Assembly: GCA_019694835.1 (NCBI GenBank) | Contig: JAIBBE010000240.1 | Span: 1-37,755 of the forward strand | Reading direction: 5' to 3' | DNA length: 37,755 nt | DNA from: Fimbriimonadaceae bacterium | GTDB lineage: Bacteria > Armatimonadota > Fimbriimonadia > Fimbriimonadales > Fimbriimonadaceae | Part shown: piece after piece, positions 29,953 to 37,755 of the stretch | How positions within the stretch are numbered: the first letter of the stretch is position 1 | Layout: each line of letters opens with the position of its first letter | Notes under the pieces: model-generated | What the model saw: only the letters and a program-made list of their open reading frames with translations | Database searches by the model: none | Told to the model about the DNA's origin: nothing | Translations under genes and position numbers: made by a program

Positions 29953-31892
29953 CGGAGCGGTTCGAGATAATACCGTGCGCTCGCGACCGTCTCGCGGAAC
30001 CACGAGCCGCCCGGACAGACCAGCGCAAACCACCACGCCGCCGGGCGATGGCCGGACTTTTCGAGCCCCTGCGAGGTGACGATCGCCTGCCGTGCGAGCT
30101 TAAGGCGTTTGAGTTCGGCTTCAAGTTCAATGTTTCGGCGGCGACGGTGAGCGTTTTGCACTTCGTCAGCCGCAACCAACGCGTCCTGTTGGGCCTGGAG
30201 ATCGCGCCAGCGGCGCTTCGCCTCTGCTACGGCGTGGATGGCGGTTTCCACCGCTTGCGTCAACCTCTTTCGCTCTTCAAAGTCCGCCGCAGTCGGCTCT
30301 TTCTCAAAGATCTTCGCCCGCCAGTGCTCGCCCTTGGCTCGCTCAGCCGCGACCCGGTTGCGCTTCTGCTCGCGGATTTCTTCAGCCGCAACCGCCTTGT
30401 CTTCGCGAATCGCGCCGAGGTCTCGGTCCAATTGCTCCAAACGATCGTGAAGCGACTCGTACTCGCGGGCGAGGTTGTGCCAACTCTGCCCGAACCGCTG
30501 CGATAGGAATCGGATGAAATCGAGGGCTCGTCGGTGCTCAGACAGGGTAACCAGCAACGCCTTCTGCTCCTCGATGACCTCGCGCCAGCGCTGTGCGAAA
30601 CTCGGGGCGCAGAGTTCATCGACGCCGAACGGTTGACGGAACGGCTCCGGCAATTCCAGCCAAGCACAGCACTCCTTCATCGCGTCCCACGGCTCGTATT
30701 TGACCCGCAGGATCGGGTGAATCGGAACATCCCAGATCGGCGCAAGTTTCTGGTGGAGATTGCGGCTGCGCCAGACGTAGCCGCTCGCGCCCTCGTGGAA
30801 AACGAACACGAATTCCCGCGCCATCATCCCGATCAGCGTTACCGCTTTGCCGACCACGGTGCAGTTCGACCCGAATTTGCCCTCGATCGCGACGGCGAGT
30901 TCGGCGAGGTTGGCGACCGTCTTCTTCGTCGTGATAAAGAGCGGCTTGGGGGTCATGATGATGATCGCTTTGGGGGCGATTCGCAGGGTCCCGCGCCCGT
31001 GCCCGGGCACGACCAAATCAAAAGGAATCGCCCATGAGCCGAACCGGTCGAGGGTGTAAATCTCCGAGCCCCGCACGGAGTCGTTATAGGCCTGCTTCGC
31101 GTGTTCGCGGGTCTGGTGATCGACGAACAAGCCGAACAGCTCAAACCGGGGGAGTTGCCAGGTATCGGTGTTAAAGCGGAGGAGTTCGGTCGTCGCCGTG
31201 ACTTCCGCGTCAACATGCTCCCCCGCGACGAGATCAAGCATCCCCGGAATGATGCGGCGGTAGTAGGTTGAAAGTGTCTGGCTTTCTCGCGGCTCGCTGG
31301 CATCGCAGACGAGCGAGCGGAGCTGTTCCGCCATGGCGACCTGGTCTTCGCGATGGTTGCCCGCGACCGACGCCAGACTCGCATCCAGCGCCCATTGGAA
31401 CGTGTCGTTGAGTTCGTTGAATAGGGGACCGAGAGGAGTTTCGGCAATGATGCGCGTGTTTTCCGAAAGCGAAACCAGTCCGCGCCAGCCCCAGGCTTCC
31501 GTGTACTCGTCGAGGATTCCGGGACGGTCGCGGGTGACTTTGGCCAGTCTCAAGCCTGCTTGCTGGAGCAGGTCGCGGGTGACGACGGTCTCCGATCCAA
31601 ACATACGCGAAAACTCGCCCGCCGCGCTCCAGAGGTCTTTGGTCGTCGTGTCGTTGTGAGGCAAGGCACGGAATCCTCGCTGTCCGCGACCGAGGTGGAG
31701 CTTGCCGAAGTAGTCGGTGTCATGAACGCCAGTGACGAACTTGCGACCGAACTTCTGGGCGGCGAGCGCCACGCCAGCCTTCATCGGCTCGTCCCAAAAG
31801 ACCGTCTGTCCGAGCGCGAGGAGGGGGGCACCGGGAGCCAGGCGTTCGAGTTCCGCTAACGCTTCATCATGGGTAGGACAGCACGGCTCCAT
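29949..31892 (-). CDS. Large unrecognised protein with carboxy-terminal coiled coil
   Basis: The 647-aa product has no signal peptide or clear membrane segment. Residues 1-480 contain mixed strands and helices with distinctive segments (LLALGQTVFWDEPMKAG, GVHDTDYFGKL, GHGRGTLRIAPKAIIIMTPKP). About 485-600 form a long charged coiled coil. I do not recognise the family; no nucleotide-binding loop stands out. It begins the operon with dapF and the dehydrogenase subunits (ATGA overlap), 57 bp after nuoC. I chose ATG 31892. Longer frames extend into nuoC with unrelated, low-quality sequence. Confidence 0.8.
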   Translation of the reverse strand: MEPCCPTHDEALAELERLAPGAPLLALGQTVFWDEPMKAGVALAAQKFGRKFVTGVHDTDYFGKLHLGRGQRGFRALPHNDTTTKDLWSAAGEFSRMFGSETVVTRDLLQQAGLRLAKVTRDRPGILDEYTEAWGWRGLVSLSENTRIIAETPLGPLFNELNDTFQWALDASLASVAGNHREDQVAMAEQLRSLVCDASEPRESQTLSTYYRRIIPGMLDLVAGEHVDAEVTATTELLRFNTDTWQLPRFELFGLFVDHQTREHAKQAYNDSVRGSEIYTLDRFGSWAIPFDLVVPGHGRGTLRIAPKAIIIMTPKPLFITTKKTVANLAELAVAIEGKFGSNCTVVGKAVTLIGMMAREFVFVFHEGASGYVWRSRNLHQKLAPIWDVPIHPILRVKYEPWDAMKECCAWLELPEPFRQPFGVDELCAPSFAQRWREVIEEQKALLVTLSEHRRALDFIRFLSQRFGQSWHNLAREYESLHDRLEQLDRDLGAIREDKAVAAEEIREQKRNRVAAERAKGEHWRAKIFEKEPTAADFEERKRLTQAVETAIHAVAEAKRRWRDLQAQQDALVAADEVQNAHRRRRNIELEAELKRLKLARQAIVTSQGLEKSGHRPAAWWFALVCPGGSWFRETVASARYYLEPLR

Positions 31893-31948
31893 AACAACCA
31901 CTTTCGATACTACGGAAATTCGTGCCCATTTGGTGACGCCCGCAGGAT

Positions 31949-32551
31949 TTAGCGCCCACTGACGTCTTCGCTGCCGGTTTTGCCTTCGAAACTCTCGCCC
32001 GCGTGCGGCATTGAAACGTCCTCGACGGCGGGGCCCTTTGTGCCCTGGTCGAACACGACATCTTCGCCGCCGAGCGGGTACTCCTTGCGCAGCGGATAGC
32101 CCACCCAGTCGTCGGGAAGGAGGAAGCGCTGGGTCTGCTCGTTGCCTTCGAAGACGATGCCGTACAGGTCGTTGACCTCGCGCTCGGGGTACTCCGCGCC
32201 GAGGAAGATGTGCTTGAGGGTCCGGACTTTCTGGCCGTCGTTCACGCCGACTTTGACGAAGATCCGCGACGAGTGTTTGAGCGACATCAGGTTGTAAACC
32301 ACCTCGAATCGCTCCCTCAGGTCGCGCTCGTGGGTCCACGTGCTGTAGTCAACGCCGAGGCACTCGCTGAAGTAGTCGTACTGAAGGTCGGCGTCGTCTT
32401 TGAGGAAACTGATAATTGCGGGCAGGGCTTCACGAGTCACGCAAAGATAGGTTTCGCCCCGATACTCCTTGACCTTCAGCAGATCATTGGGGAACCGCTC
32501 ACGAACTTTGACTGCTTCGAGCCGCTCACTGCCAACCATCGGGTAGGCCAT
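31949..32551 (-). CDS. nuoC: NADH-quinone oxidoreductase subunit C
   Basis: NuoC is part of the peripheral arm of respiratory complex I. The 200-aa protein shows the family signature EYPEREVNDLYGIVFEGN and the closing RFLLPDDWVGYPLRKEYPLGGED. A hydrophilic 25-residue tail follows. It starts on the last base of the nuoA stop (TGATG), so it is translationally coupled. Usual operons place nuoB between nuoA and nuoC, but it is absent here. Confidence 0.94.
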   Translation of the reverse strand: MAYPMVGSERLEAVKVRERFPNDLLKVKEYRGETYLCVTREALPAIISFLKDDADLQYDYFSECLGVDYSTWTHERDLRERFEVVYNLMSLKHSSRIFVKVGVNDGQKVRTLKHIFLGAEYPEREVNDLYGIVFEGNEQTQRFLLPDDWVGYPLRKEYPLGGEDVVFDQGTKGPAVEDVSMPHAGESFEGKTGSEDVSGR

Positions 32552-33036
32552 CAGTTGCCGCCTCCGACGGGCTGGAGGGTCGGTTGAGGCCGGGCCGGCG
32601 GGGTGTCTTCGGCGACGACGCCAAACTTCTCTTCCGCAATGTCCGGCGCATCTTCCCAGTCAATGGCGTTGACGCGAAGCACATAAGCGTCGCCGATGAT
32701 CCACAGGACCATGTACACCATCACCGCGCAGAAGCTGAACCATTGGAAGCTCAAATCCGCCGCGGGTGAACCCATGCCCGGATTCTTGAAGACCGTCAGC
32801 CAGCTCCAGAGAAACACCACTTCGATGTCGAAGAGGATGAAGAGCATGGCGACGAGATAGAACTTGATCGGGAACCGCTCACGAGCACTGCCCGACGGCT
32901 CGACGCCGCACTCGTAGGGCGACGCCTTATAGGGCGTAACCTTCTTCGGCCCGAGGATCCAACTAAGACTGACCATGGCCGTGCAAATCAGGGCGGCCAG
33001 CCCGAGCAAGATAACGATCGGCAGGAATGCTCCCAT
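32551..33036 (-). CDS. nuoA: NADH-quinone oxidoreductase subunit A
   Basis: NuoA is a small membrane subunit of complex I that links the quinone site to the membrane arm. The predicted 161-aa protein has three membrane segments and the conserved loop [38 protein letters not shown]. The carboxy tail after the third segment is unusually long and rich in Pro/Glu/Ala. I chose ATG 33036; upstream codons are non-membrane. It couples to nuoC by a 1-bp overlap. Confidence 0.94.
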   Translation of the reverse strand: MGAFLPIVILLGLAALICTAMVSLSWILGPKKVTPYKASPYECGVEPSGSARERFPIKFYLVAMLFILFDIEVVFLWSWLTVFKNPGMGSPAADLSFQWFSFCAVMVYMVLWIIGDAYVLRVNAIDWEDAPDIAEEKFGVVAEDTPPARPQPTLQPVGGGN

Positions 33037-33100
33037 GAATCTGGATGTTACCCGCGTGAGTTGTGAGTGCGGAGTGGCGAGCGGTGAGTAATGGAGGTAC

Positions 33101-33176
33101 GGCTCCCCTCTCCTGCGCCTGCATGATACCAAGCAGCTCTGATGTGGCGGCGGAGGAGAGGGGTTGGGGGAGAGGT
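33101..33176. repeat. A repeat between nuoA and the PGI/PMI gene
   Basis: GGCTCCCCTCTCCTGCGCC on the left and GGCGGAGGAGAGGGGTTGGG on the right, around a private centre. It lies in the 404-bp gap (33037-33440), outside any gene. Confidence 0.88.
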
Positions 33177-33440
33177 AAGGCGCGGAACTGTCGGTCCGGG
33201 CTCCAGCATGTCTCTGTAGCTACTTTCGTCTCGCTATTTAATCAGGACAGCTTCAGCACGGAGATCCTCGCTTGTCTCAGGCACAGGTTTGGCGGCGATC
33301 ACCAGGTTAACGCTCAGCAGCTTGGACTGCCGAGTGTTGCGATCGGGTCGAAGAGGGGTGCTGAGACGTGCCTCTGAGGATGCCAGCAGGGATTCGCCGA
33401 GACGGCGAAAGTACTTTCCCCGTTCCCACCTACCCGATCA
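33177..33440. other. Rest of the nuoA to PGI/PMI gap; possible gene remnant
   Basis: No complete gene is supported. On the minus strand an open stretch of about 60 codons (ending in TAG near 33240) has protein-like composition (SKLLSVNLVIAAKPVPETSED) but lacks a credible start, so it may be a remnant. TTCGCCG-AGA-CGGCGAA (33393-33409) is a short hairpin located after the PGI/PMI stop and may help end that transcript. Confidence 0.35.
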
Positions 33441-34502
33441 TCACGGAACGTTCGCCAGTTCGGCTTTGAGAATGTTGATCGAATCGATATTCTCAGGGTC
33501 AACATCGTTCAGGGCGGCGAGGTAGAGCGATACGAAGTCGCCCAGCAAGGCGAGGCTCAGCATGCGTTCCAGCAGCGATCCGCCTCGGGCTTTAGCACGG
33601 TGCATGTCGCAAACGTCTTTGATGAGACCCGAGGTGACTCGCTCTCGCGCTTTCATCTTCTCGCTTTCGGTGCCATCTTCGAGGACGACTCCGACCCAAC
33701 GGTCGACCCCTTGGTGATTCGCCTTCACCCAACCCAGAATCTCGTTATGGCACAGCTCCGGGAAGGCGTTGGCGAAGGTCATGTTCTTGGCATTTTCGTT
33801 GATCTGACCCTTCCATCGATTCGCGACCAAAGCCTGCCATCCACCTAAGCCGTAGAGAACGCTGAGTTTGCCGAAGAGCTTTTGCGCCAATTGCTTGGCC
33901 TCGTTGGACTCGAAAGGCGTGTCGATTCCCCACTCCCCGACACAGGCCTTCAGGAGGTCGGTGAGTCGGGCGTAATCCTGCTCGGGAAGCAGACCCATGC
34001 GCTCACAGGCCACGATCACGGGCATGAGGTTAAAGCCCAAAGCGGTTCTCGGTGGCTGGCCGCCCGGAATGCGAATGACCGGGTATCCGTCGGCTTGGCC
34101 GAACTCGGCAAGTTTTCCACCGCTGGTGACGATGACCATCCGAGCACCCGCGCGGCGAGCGTCTTCATAGGCCGACAGCGTTTCCTCGGTGTTGCCGGAG
34201 TAACTCACCGCGAAGATGAGGGTATTCGCATCGACATAGGCGGGCAAGTGGTAGTCGCGGTTGACAAGGAACGGGATGGTGCCGGTCTCCTCGAACATCG
34301 CCCGAACGAAGTCACCGCCCGCCGCCGAGCCGCCGAGTCCAGTCAGCATGGCGAGGCGTGGCACTTGACTCAGGGGCACGATGCCCGCGTCTTGACCAAT
34401 ACGAACCGCCTCTCGGATTTGGTCCGGAAAGGCGGTCGTCAGTCGGTACATGCCCTTCGGATCATTCCGAAGGACGAAACTTGCGTCATCCAGTTGATGC
34501 AT
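33441..34502 (-). CDS. Bifunctional phosphoglucose/phosphomannose isomerase
   Basis: The 353-aa protein carries SIS-type isomerase motifs: LGGSAAGGDFVRAMFEE, VSYSGNTEETLSAYEDARRAGA and VTSGGKLAEFG. The carboxy half fits the PGI/PMI carboxy domain (ELCHNEILGW). It interconverts glucose 6-phosphate or mannose 6-phosphate with fructose 6-phosphate, linking central metabolism to sugar nucleotides for polysaccharide synthesis. It starts 2 bp after the ssb stop, so the genes share a message. Confidence 0.9.
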   Translation of the reverse strand: MHQLDDASFVLRNDPKGMYRLTTAFPDQIREAVRIGQDAGIVPLSQVPRLAMLTGLGGSAAGGDFVRAMFEETGTIPFLVNRDYHLPAYVDANTLIFAVSYSGNTEETLSAYEDARRAGARMVIVTSGGKLAEFGQADGYPVIRIPGGQPPRTALGFNLMPVIVACERMGLLPEQDYARLTDLLKACVGEWGIDTPFESNEAKQLAQKLFGKLSVLYGLGGWQALVANRWKGQINENAKNMTFANAFPELCHNEILGWVKANHQGVDRWVGVVLEDGTESEKMKARERVTSGLIKDVCDMHRAKARGGSLLERMLSLALLGDFVSLYLAALNDVDPENIDSINILKAELANVP

Positions 34503-34504
34503 GA

Positions 34505-34927
34505 TTATTCGTCGGCAAATGGATCGAATTCTTCGATGGAGGCAGCGGTCGACACGGCTGCTGTCTGGGCACCGCCTCCGCCACCACCACCGTGGCCGTC
34601 ATCCTTGGGCCGGTCGAGAAGCTGGACGTTCTCGCCGACGATTTCCACGGTTTCGCGGTTGTTGCCTTGCTGGTCCTGCCACTTGCGGGTTTGCAATCGG
34701 CCATCGACGGCAACCAGCCTTCCCTTGGTGCAATAGTTCGAGACGAACTCAGCCGTCTGGCTCCAAACGCTGACGCGGAAGAAATCGGCGTCGGGCGAAC
34801 CATCGGTCGGCTTCACACGCTTGTTGACAGCGATGCTGAAGTCACAGACACTTTTGCCTGTGGTGGTGGTACGGAGTTCAGGATCGCGGGTCAGGCGACC
34901 GACGAGAACGACGCGGTTGATCGACAT
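34505..34927 (-). CDS. ssb: Single-stranded DNA-binding protein
   Basis: The 140-aa SSB has the OB-fold start MSINRVVLVGRLTRDPELR, then FFRVSVWSQTAEFVSNYCTKG and VAVDGRLQTRKWQDQ. A glycine-rich linker leads to the acidic tail EFDPFADE, which in other bacteria recruits replication and repair partners. It coats single-stranded DNA in replication. It sits 3 bp after rpsF, a common pairing. Confidence 0.95.
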   Translation of the reverse strand: MSINRVVLVGRLTRDPELRTTTTGKSVCDFSIAVNKRVKPTDGSPDADFFRVSVWSQTAEFVSNYCTKGRLVAVDGRLQTRKWQDQQGNNRETVEIVGENVQLLDRPKDDGHGGGGGGGAQTAAVSTAASIEEFDPFADE

Positions 34928-34930
34928 GAT

Positions 34931-35224
34931 TTAGCCCTCGCGGAGGTAGATCCGATGACGAACGATGTCATCGCTGATGCGCATTTGGCGGTTGAGTTCA
35001 GCGGGAACCTTGGCTTCAGCCTCGAAGTGCATCAGCACGTAGTTGCCCTCTTTGAGTCCGTTGATTTCGTAGGCGAGCTTTCGCTTATCCCACTTGGCGG
35101 CCTTTTCGACCGATCCGCCCTGAGTTTCGACGACGCCCTTGAATTTGTCGGCAATAGCCTGAACCTCGGCGTCGTTGAGGTTGGGCTTGACAATGTAAAA
35201 CGCTTCGTATTTTCTGGTGTTCAT
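34931..35224 (-). CDS. rpsF: Ribosomal protein S6
   Basis: S6 is a small 30S subunit protein that pairs with S18. The 97-aa sequence MNTRKYEAFYIVKPNLND, KRKLAYEINGLKEGNYVLMHFEA and MRISDDIVRHRIYLR is diagnostic. GGGAGC lies just before ATG 35224. The 5' leader contains a small GTTCC-TCAC-GGAAC hairpin (35246-35259) and a plausible promoter further up (TTGCGG, 16 bp, TATGCT, at 35304-35331 minus strand). The usual partners rpsR and rplI do not follow; ssb and PGI/PMI do. Confidence 0.95.
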   Translation of the reverse strand: MNTRKYEAFYIVKPNLNDAEVQAIADKFKGVVETQGGSVEKAAKWDKRKLAYEINGLKEGNYVLMHFEAEAKVPAELNRQMRISDDIVRHRIYLREG

Positions 35225-35303
35225 AGTGCTCCCTATGGCCTGGTGGTTCCGTGAGGAACAGGGGGCCGATTGCAATCTGAGAGGATACCCCAGAGCCAAC
35301 GAA

Positions 35304-35331
35304 AGCATAGCGCCGAACACCGCATCCGCAA
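35304..35331 (-). promoter_or_regulatory. Candidate promoter for rpsF-ssb-PGI/PMI
   Basis: On the minus strand TTGCGG, a 16-bp spacer and TATGCT are present about 80 bp before rpsF. The match is moderate and unconfirmed. Confidence 0.35.
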
Positions 35332-35342
35332 TCCCCTCGCGG

Positions 35343-36077
35343 CTAATCTGAAGCCTTGCGGCCCACGGCGACCACGCTGCTGCCCCACGGCAGGGAGTGC
35401 TTGAGGGTCCAGTTCGCTTCCCTGTCCTGGACTCGGATGAGCCACCGATTCAAGCCAGGACTGACCACGGGCAGATCGACCTTGGCGGGACCGCGACGCA
35501 ATTTGTCACGCAGGCGAACCAGAACCACTGCGGGAAAGAGGGCGAAAACGCTGTAGCTGAGGCGCTCGGGCTCGAATCCCGCCTCAGTGAGGCGCGCACG
35601 CACTTCTGAACGCGTATACCGGCGTTGGTGCATGAGGGCGATATCGTGCGGCCCCCACAGCCAGCGGAAGGCCGGAACGCTCATCACCAGAGCTCCACCG
35701 GGCTTGAGCACCCGAAAGGCCTCAGAAAACGCGGCCCGGTCGTCCGGGATGTGTTCGATAATGTCGAGGGCGACGATGGCGTCGAACTGGGCGTCGCGAA
35801 AGGGAAGGCGCTCGCCATTGCCGAGGGTCAGACGCTCGAGGCCGCGCTTGGCGCAGAACTCCAGGGCGAGGGCGCTGAAGTCGAGCCCGTAGCTTTCATG
35901 GCGCTGGGCGAGGTTGGCAAGGACGGCGCCGGTGCCGCAGCCCAAGTCGAGGACTTGGCGACCGGAGGTGCCTGAGAGCGCCTGATTGAGCAGGGCCAAC
36001 GCGAGACGCCTGCGCCCGACGAACCACCAGTAGCTGTCTTCGTGCTCGAACAGCCGTGCGTATTCCTCAGTCTGCAT
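35343..36077 (-). CDS. Class I SAM-dependent methyltransferase
   Basis: The 244-aa protein has the SAM-binding motif VLDLGCGTGAVLANLAQ (about 42-58), then IVALDIIEHIPDD and LKPGGALVMSVPAF, typical of small-molecule methyltransferases. About residues 185-200 form a hydrophobic stretch, so it may associate with the membrane. It overlaps the GT2 gene by 11 bp, suggesting both act on one lipid or glycan; the substrate is unknown. Confidence 0.88.
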   Translation of the reverse strand: MQTEEYARLFEHEDSYWWFVGRRRLALALLNQALSGTSGRQVLDLGCGTGAVLANLAQRHESYGLDFSALALEFCAKRGLERLTLGNGERLPFRDAQFDAIVALDIIEHIPDDRAAFSEAFRVLKPGGALVMSVPAFRWLWGPHDIALMHQRRYTRSEVRARLTEAGFEPERLSYSVFALFPAVVLVRLRDKLRRGPAKVDLPVVSPGLNRWLIRVQDREANWTLKHSLPWGSSVVAVGRKASD

Positions 36078-36822
36078 GACCCTCGCGTTTGGCCAAACGT
36101 CTCTTGCGGCCCATGAGGCGGAGCTTGACGAGGTCGCTCAGCATGCGGGTGCCATCGCGCAGCAGCCGCACCTTGGACCCCTCCTGATGTCGCCATCGAA
36201 TAGGGATCTCGGCGATGGGATAGCCCAGATCTCGCGCAATCATGAGCGACTCGAAGTCGAACCCGAATTTGTCGAGCTTGCACCGCGAAAAGATGTCCAC
36301 CGCCACGTCCTTGCGGAAGACCTTGAATCCGCATTGGGTGTCCTGCAGACCCTTGACGGCGAGCATTTGAACCGCCTTGTTGAATGCCCGCCCCATCATC
36401 TCGCGGTACCACGGCTGGCGGATTTCGAGGTTGCTTTCCTTGAGCGGCCTGCTCCCAATCGCGATCGCGGCTCCCATCTTGAGGGCAGGAAGCAGCTTCT
36501 CGACTTCCTCGATCGGCGCAGCAAGATCGGCATCGGAAAAGAGGATGAGTTCGCCGGGCACTTCGAGCATTCCCTTGCGCACCGCGTAGCCCTTGCCCCG
36601 GTTGGGCTGGTAGGCAAGGAGCGAAAAGCCAGGGTGAGTCTCGGCGAACACCGAGACGATCTGGTTCGTGGCGTCGGTACTGCCATCGCTGACGACGGTG
36701 ACCGACCAGGTGTAGGGTTGTGTCGCGAAATACTCGGCCAGCCGTTCGAGAGTCGGCCCCATACGGGCTTCCTCGTTGTAGGCAGGCACGATGACGGCGA
36801 GATGGGGATGCAAGGTGGGCAA
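36067..36822 (-). CDS. Glycosyltransferase family 2 (polyprenyl-phosphate sugar transferase-like)
   Basis: The 251-aa GT-A protein shows HLAVIVPAYNEEARM, VVSDGSTDAT, LFSDADLAAPIEE (the DxD metal-nucleotide motif) and LQDTQCGFKVFRKD. This pattern matches the ALG5/DPM1-like group that loads a sugar on polyprenyl phosphate. It ends in a basic RRLAKREG tail with no membrane anchor. It overlaps the methyltransferase gene by 11 bp. Confidence 0.9.
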   Translation of the reverse strand: MPTLHPHLAVIVPAYNEEARMGPTLERLAEYFATQPYTWSVTVVSDGSTDATNQIVSVFAETHPGFSLLAYQPNRGKGYAVRKGMLEVPGELILFSDADLAAPIEEVEKLLPALKMGAAIAIGSRPLKESNLEIRQPWYREMMGRAFNKAVQMLAVKGLQDTQCGFKVFRKDVAVDIFSRCKLDKFGFDFESLMIARDLGYPIAEIPIRWRHQEGSKVRLLRDGTRMLSDLVKLRLMGRKRRLAKREGHAD

Positions 36823-36927
36823 AGTCTACCGGTGCGACAGGTTTGCCGATCTCACCCAGGCGTGCTGACGGCGTCAGCTCAATGCAAAAACACGAGGCCC
36901 GCCACTCGAACCGCGTAAACTGGGGAC

Positions 36928-37410
36928 ATGGAAGAACCCGCTGCGCCTCCTGCTATTGAAGAGAACAGCCCGAAGGCGGGTCTCAGCCCCAAGGCGATGG
37001 TGGCGATTGCGGCTGTGGCGGTGGTGCTCGTGTTCATGATTCAGATCTGGCTGGGTAATCGACGCGCTGCCAACGAGAAGCGACTGATGTTCGGCCAGGC
37101 CGTCGATGCCTTGGCCACCGCCTGCGAGCCCCAGCTTCTCGACCGGAATTTCCCGTCGAAGGCATCGGCCTACGCGACCAAGATCGCCCAGAGCGGGCAG
37201 TTCTCTTTGGTCGAGATTGCCGACCGAACCGGCAAGATCATCGGTTCGACGAATCGCACCCGCGAAGGAACTTCGCCCGCCGAGATGAGCAATCCACCGC
37301 TCCAGGCCAAGACCGAATACGTTCGGGGTCGCCTTCGTGGTACCCGCGCCATCGTGCTCGGCAGCAACAACGTGATCGGGGCGATCAAGGTAGAAGTGGC
37401 CGAGGACTAG
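36928..37410 (+). CDS. Membrane-anchored sensor-like protein
   Basis: The 160-aa protein has a short cytoplasmic start, one membrane segment (about residues 24-42) and an extracytoplasmic domain of about 115 residues. The segment FSLVEIADRTGKIIGSTNRTREG resembles the core of a Cache/PAS-type sensor, but no signalling domain follows. It could detect an external compound through a partner; this is inference. A D repeat lies 14 bp after its stop. Confidence 0.7.
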   Translation: MEEPAAPPAIEENSPKAGLSPKAMVAIAAVAVVLVFMIQIWLGNRRAANEKRLMFGQAVDALATACEPQLLDRNFPSKASAYATKIAQSGQFSLVEIADRTGKIIGSTNRTREGTSPAEMSNPPLQAKTEYVRGRLRGTRAIVLGSNNVIGAIKVEVAED

Positions 37411-37423
37411 GCCGTGGGCGGGC

Positions 37424-37453
37424 GCATCCATCCCTGGGAGGATGGATGCATAG
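37424..37453. repeat. D repeat, copy 3
   Basis: Same hairpin as 7052 and 7120, with one centre change (CCCTGGG in place of CCGTGGG). It sits just after a gene stop, as copy 1 does. Confidence 0.85.
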
Positions 37454-37570
37454 TCCGGATGGCAGCACTCTGTTGCGGGTCGAACTAGGTCTCTCTGCAC
37501 AATCCGGCGCATCGAGCCATTTTCCAGGTCCTCTTTGGGAGGCTCTGCAGGAACGCGGCGCAAAGGCAAT

Positions 37571-37618
37571 CGAGTCCCCTCCCCCGATTCGGGGGAGGGA
37601 CAGGGAGGGGGCGCGGAC
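37571..37618. repeat. B repeat, intergenic copy
   Basis: CCTCCCCCGATTCGGGGGAG palindrome followed by GGACAGGGAGGGGGCGCGG. The rest of 37454-37755 holds no supported gene. Confidence 0.85.
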
Positions 37619-37703
37619 ATGTAATCGCTTCGAGCATTCCGGATGGCCTCTTGCTGGCGGGGTGTCGGCTTCCGAGGCTTCCACTGCACGAAGCGCGCGC
37701 AAC

Positions 37704-37738
37704 ACCCCTACCCATACCCCGAATCGGGGGAGGGGACC
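37704..37738 (-). repeat. Degenerate B repeat, reverse orientation, at the right edge
   Basis: CCCCTACCCATACCCC before GAATCGGGGGAGGGGACC reads as an inverted, partly decayed B unit. It may continue beyond the window. Confidence 0.5.
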
Positions 37739-37755
37739 GGACCCGTTACCCGTCC

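Noticed and set aside
35246..35259. S6:S18 autoregulatory leader before rpsF
   Set aside because: A short hairpin is present, but I cannot match the known S6:S18-binding structure by eye.

Overview
The window looks like chromosomal DNA of a high-GC, two-membraned (diderm) heterotrophic bacterium. Supporting signs are a System I cytochrome c maturation pair (ccmE-ccmF), an exosortase with a PEP-CTERM target, a polysaccharide flippase, a lipoprotein, a type IV pilin-like protein and NADH dehydrogenase subunits. TACAAT-type -10 boxes lie only a few bases from several start codons, implying leaderless or nearly leaderless transcripts. This gene style fits Armatimonadota (Fimbriimonadia-like), but that assignment is inference. 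I saw no rRNA, tRNA, transposase, phage gene or CRISPR array.

Layout. 171-3294 (minus): ccmE, ccmF, panD. 3359-4697 (plus): an exported protein and a YprB-like exonuclease. 4701-11714 (plus): an exopolysaccharide block of three GT4 glycosyltransferases, a flippase, an exosortase and its EpsI-like partner, ended by a hairpin. 11769-14501: a zinc-ribbon membrane protein, a lone ABC ATPase, a small helical protein under a 30-bp palindromic operator, and a GntR/FCD regulator. 14498-15154 (minus): a PEP-CTERM protein. 15247-16592 (plus): a membrane protein, an M15-like peptidase and an unannotated 77-codon SelW/Rdx-type gene with an in-frame UGA in a CxxU motif. 17000-21204 (plus): an Hsp70-like ATPase, a membrane-anchored GrpE-like protein and a coiled-coil protein with overlapping genes. 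21201-26089: a DUF2993 protein, a lipoprotein, a pilin, a ROK kinase split by an amber codon, MarR and DUF2087 regulators, an exported protein and an M50-like membrane protease. 26203-31892 (minus): an overlapping operon of an unrecognised 647-aa protein, a DapF-type epimerase and two subunits of a flavin amino-acid dehydrogenase. 31949-33036 (minus): nuoA directly followed by nuoC, without nuoB. 33441-36822 (minus): rpsF, ssb, a PGI/PMI isomerase, and a GT2 plus methyltransferase pair. 36928-37410 (plus): a membrane-anchored sensor-like protein, followed by repeats.

Two layers are not explained by ordinary gene content. The first is the SelW-like selenoprotein with a hairpin just after its UGA. 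The second is a set of short palindromic repeats (called A to F here). They occur between genes and, without breaking the reading frame, inside three conserved genes: the Hsp70-like protein, its GrpE-like partner and the ferredoxin-flavoprotein. The same 192-bp A-B-C composite occurs in two adjacent genes at identical length. One D repeat supplies the stop codon of a glycosyltransferase.

Functional links. The three glycosyltransferases, flippase, exosortase and PEP-CTERM protein form a plausible export and surface-anchoring system. The Hsp70-like and GrpE-like pair suggests a membrane-associated specialised chaperone. DapF next to a D-amino-acid-type dehydrogenase suggests epimerisation followed by oxidation, although DapF may simply serve lysine and cell-wall synthesis.
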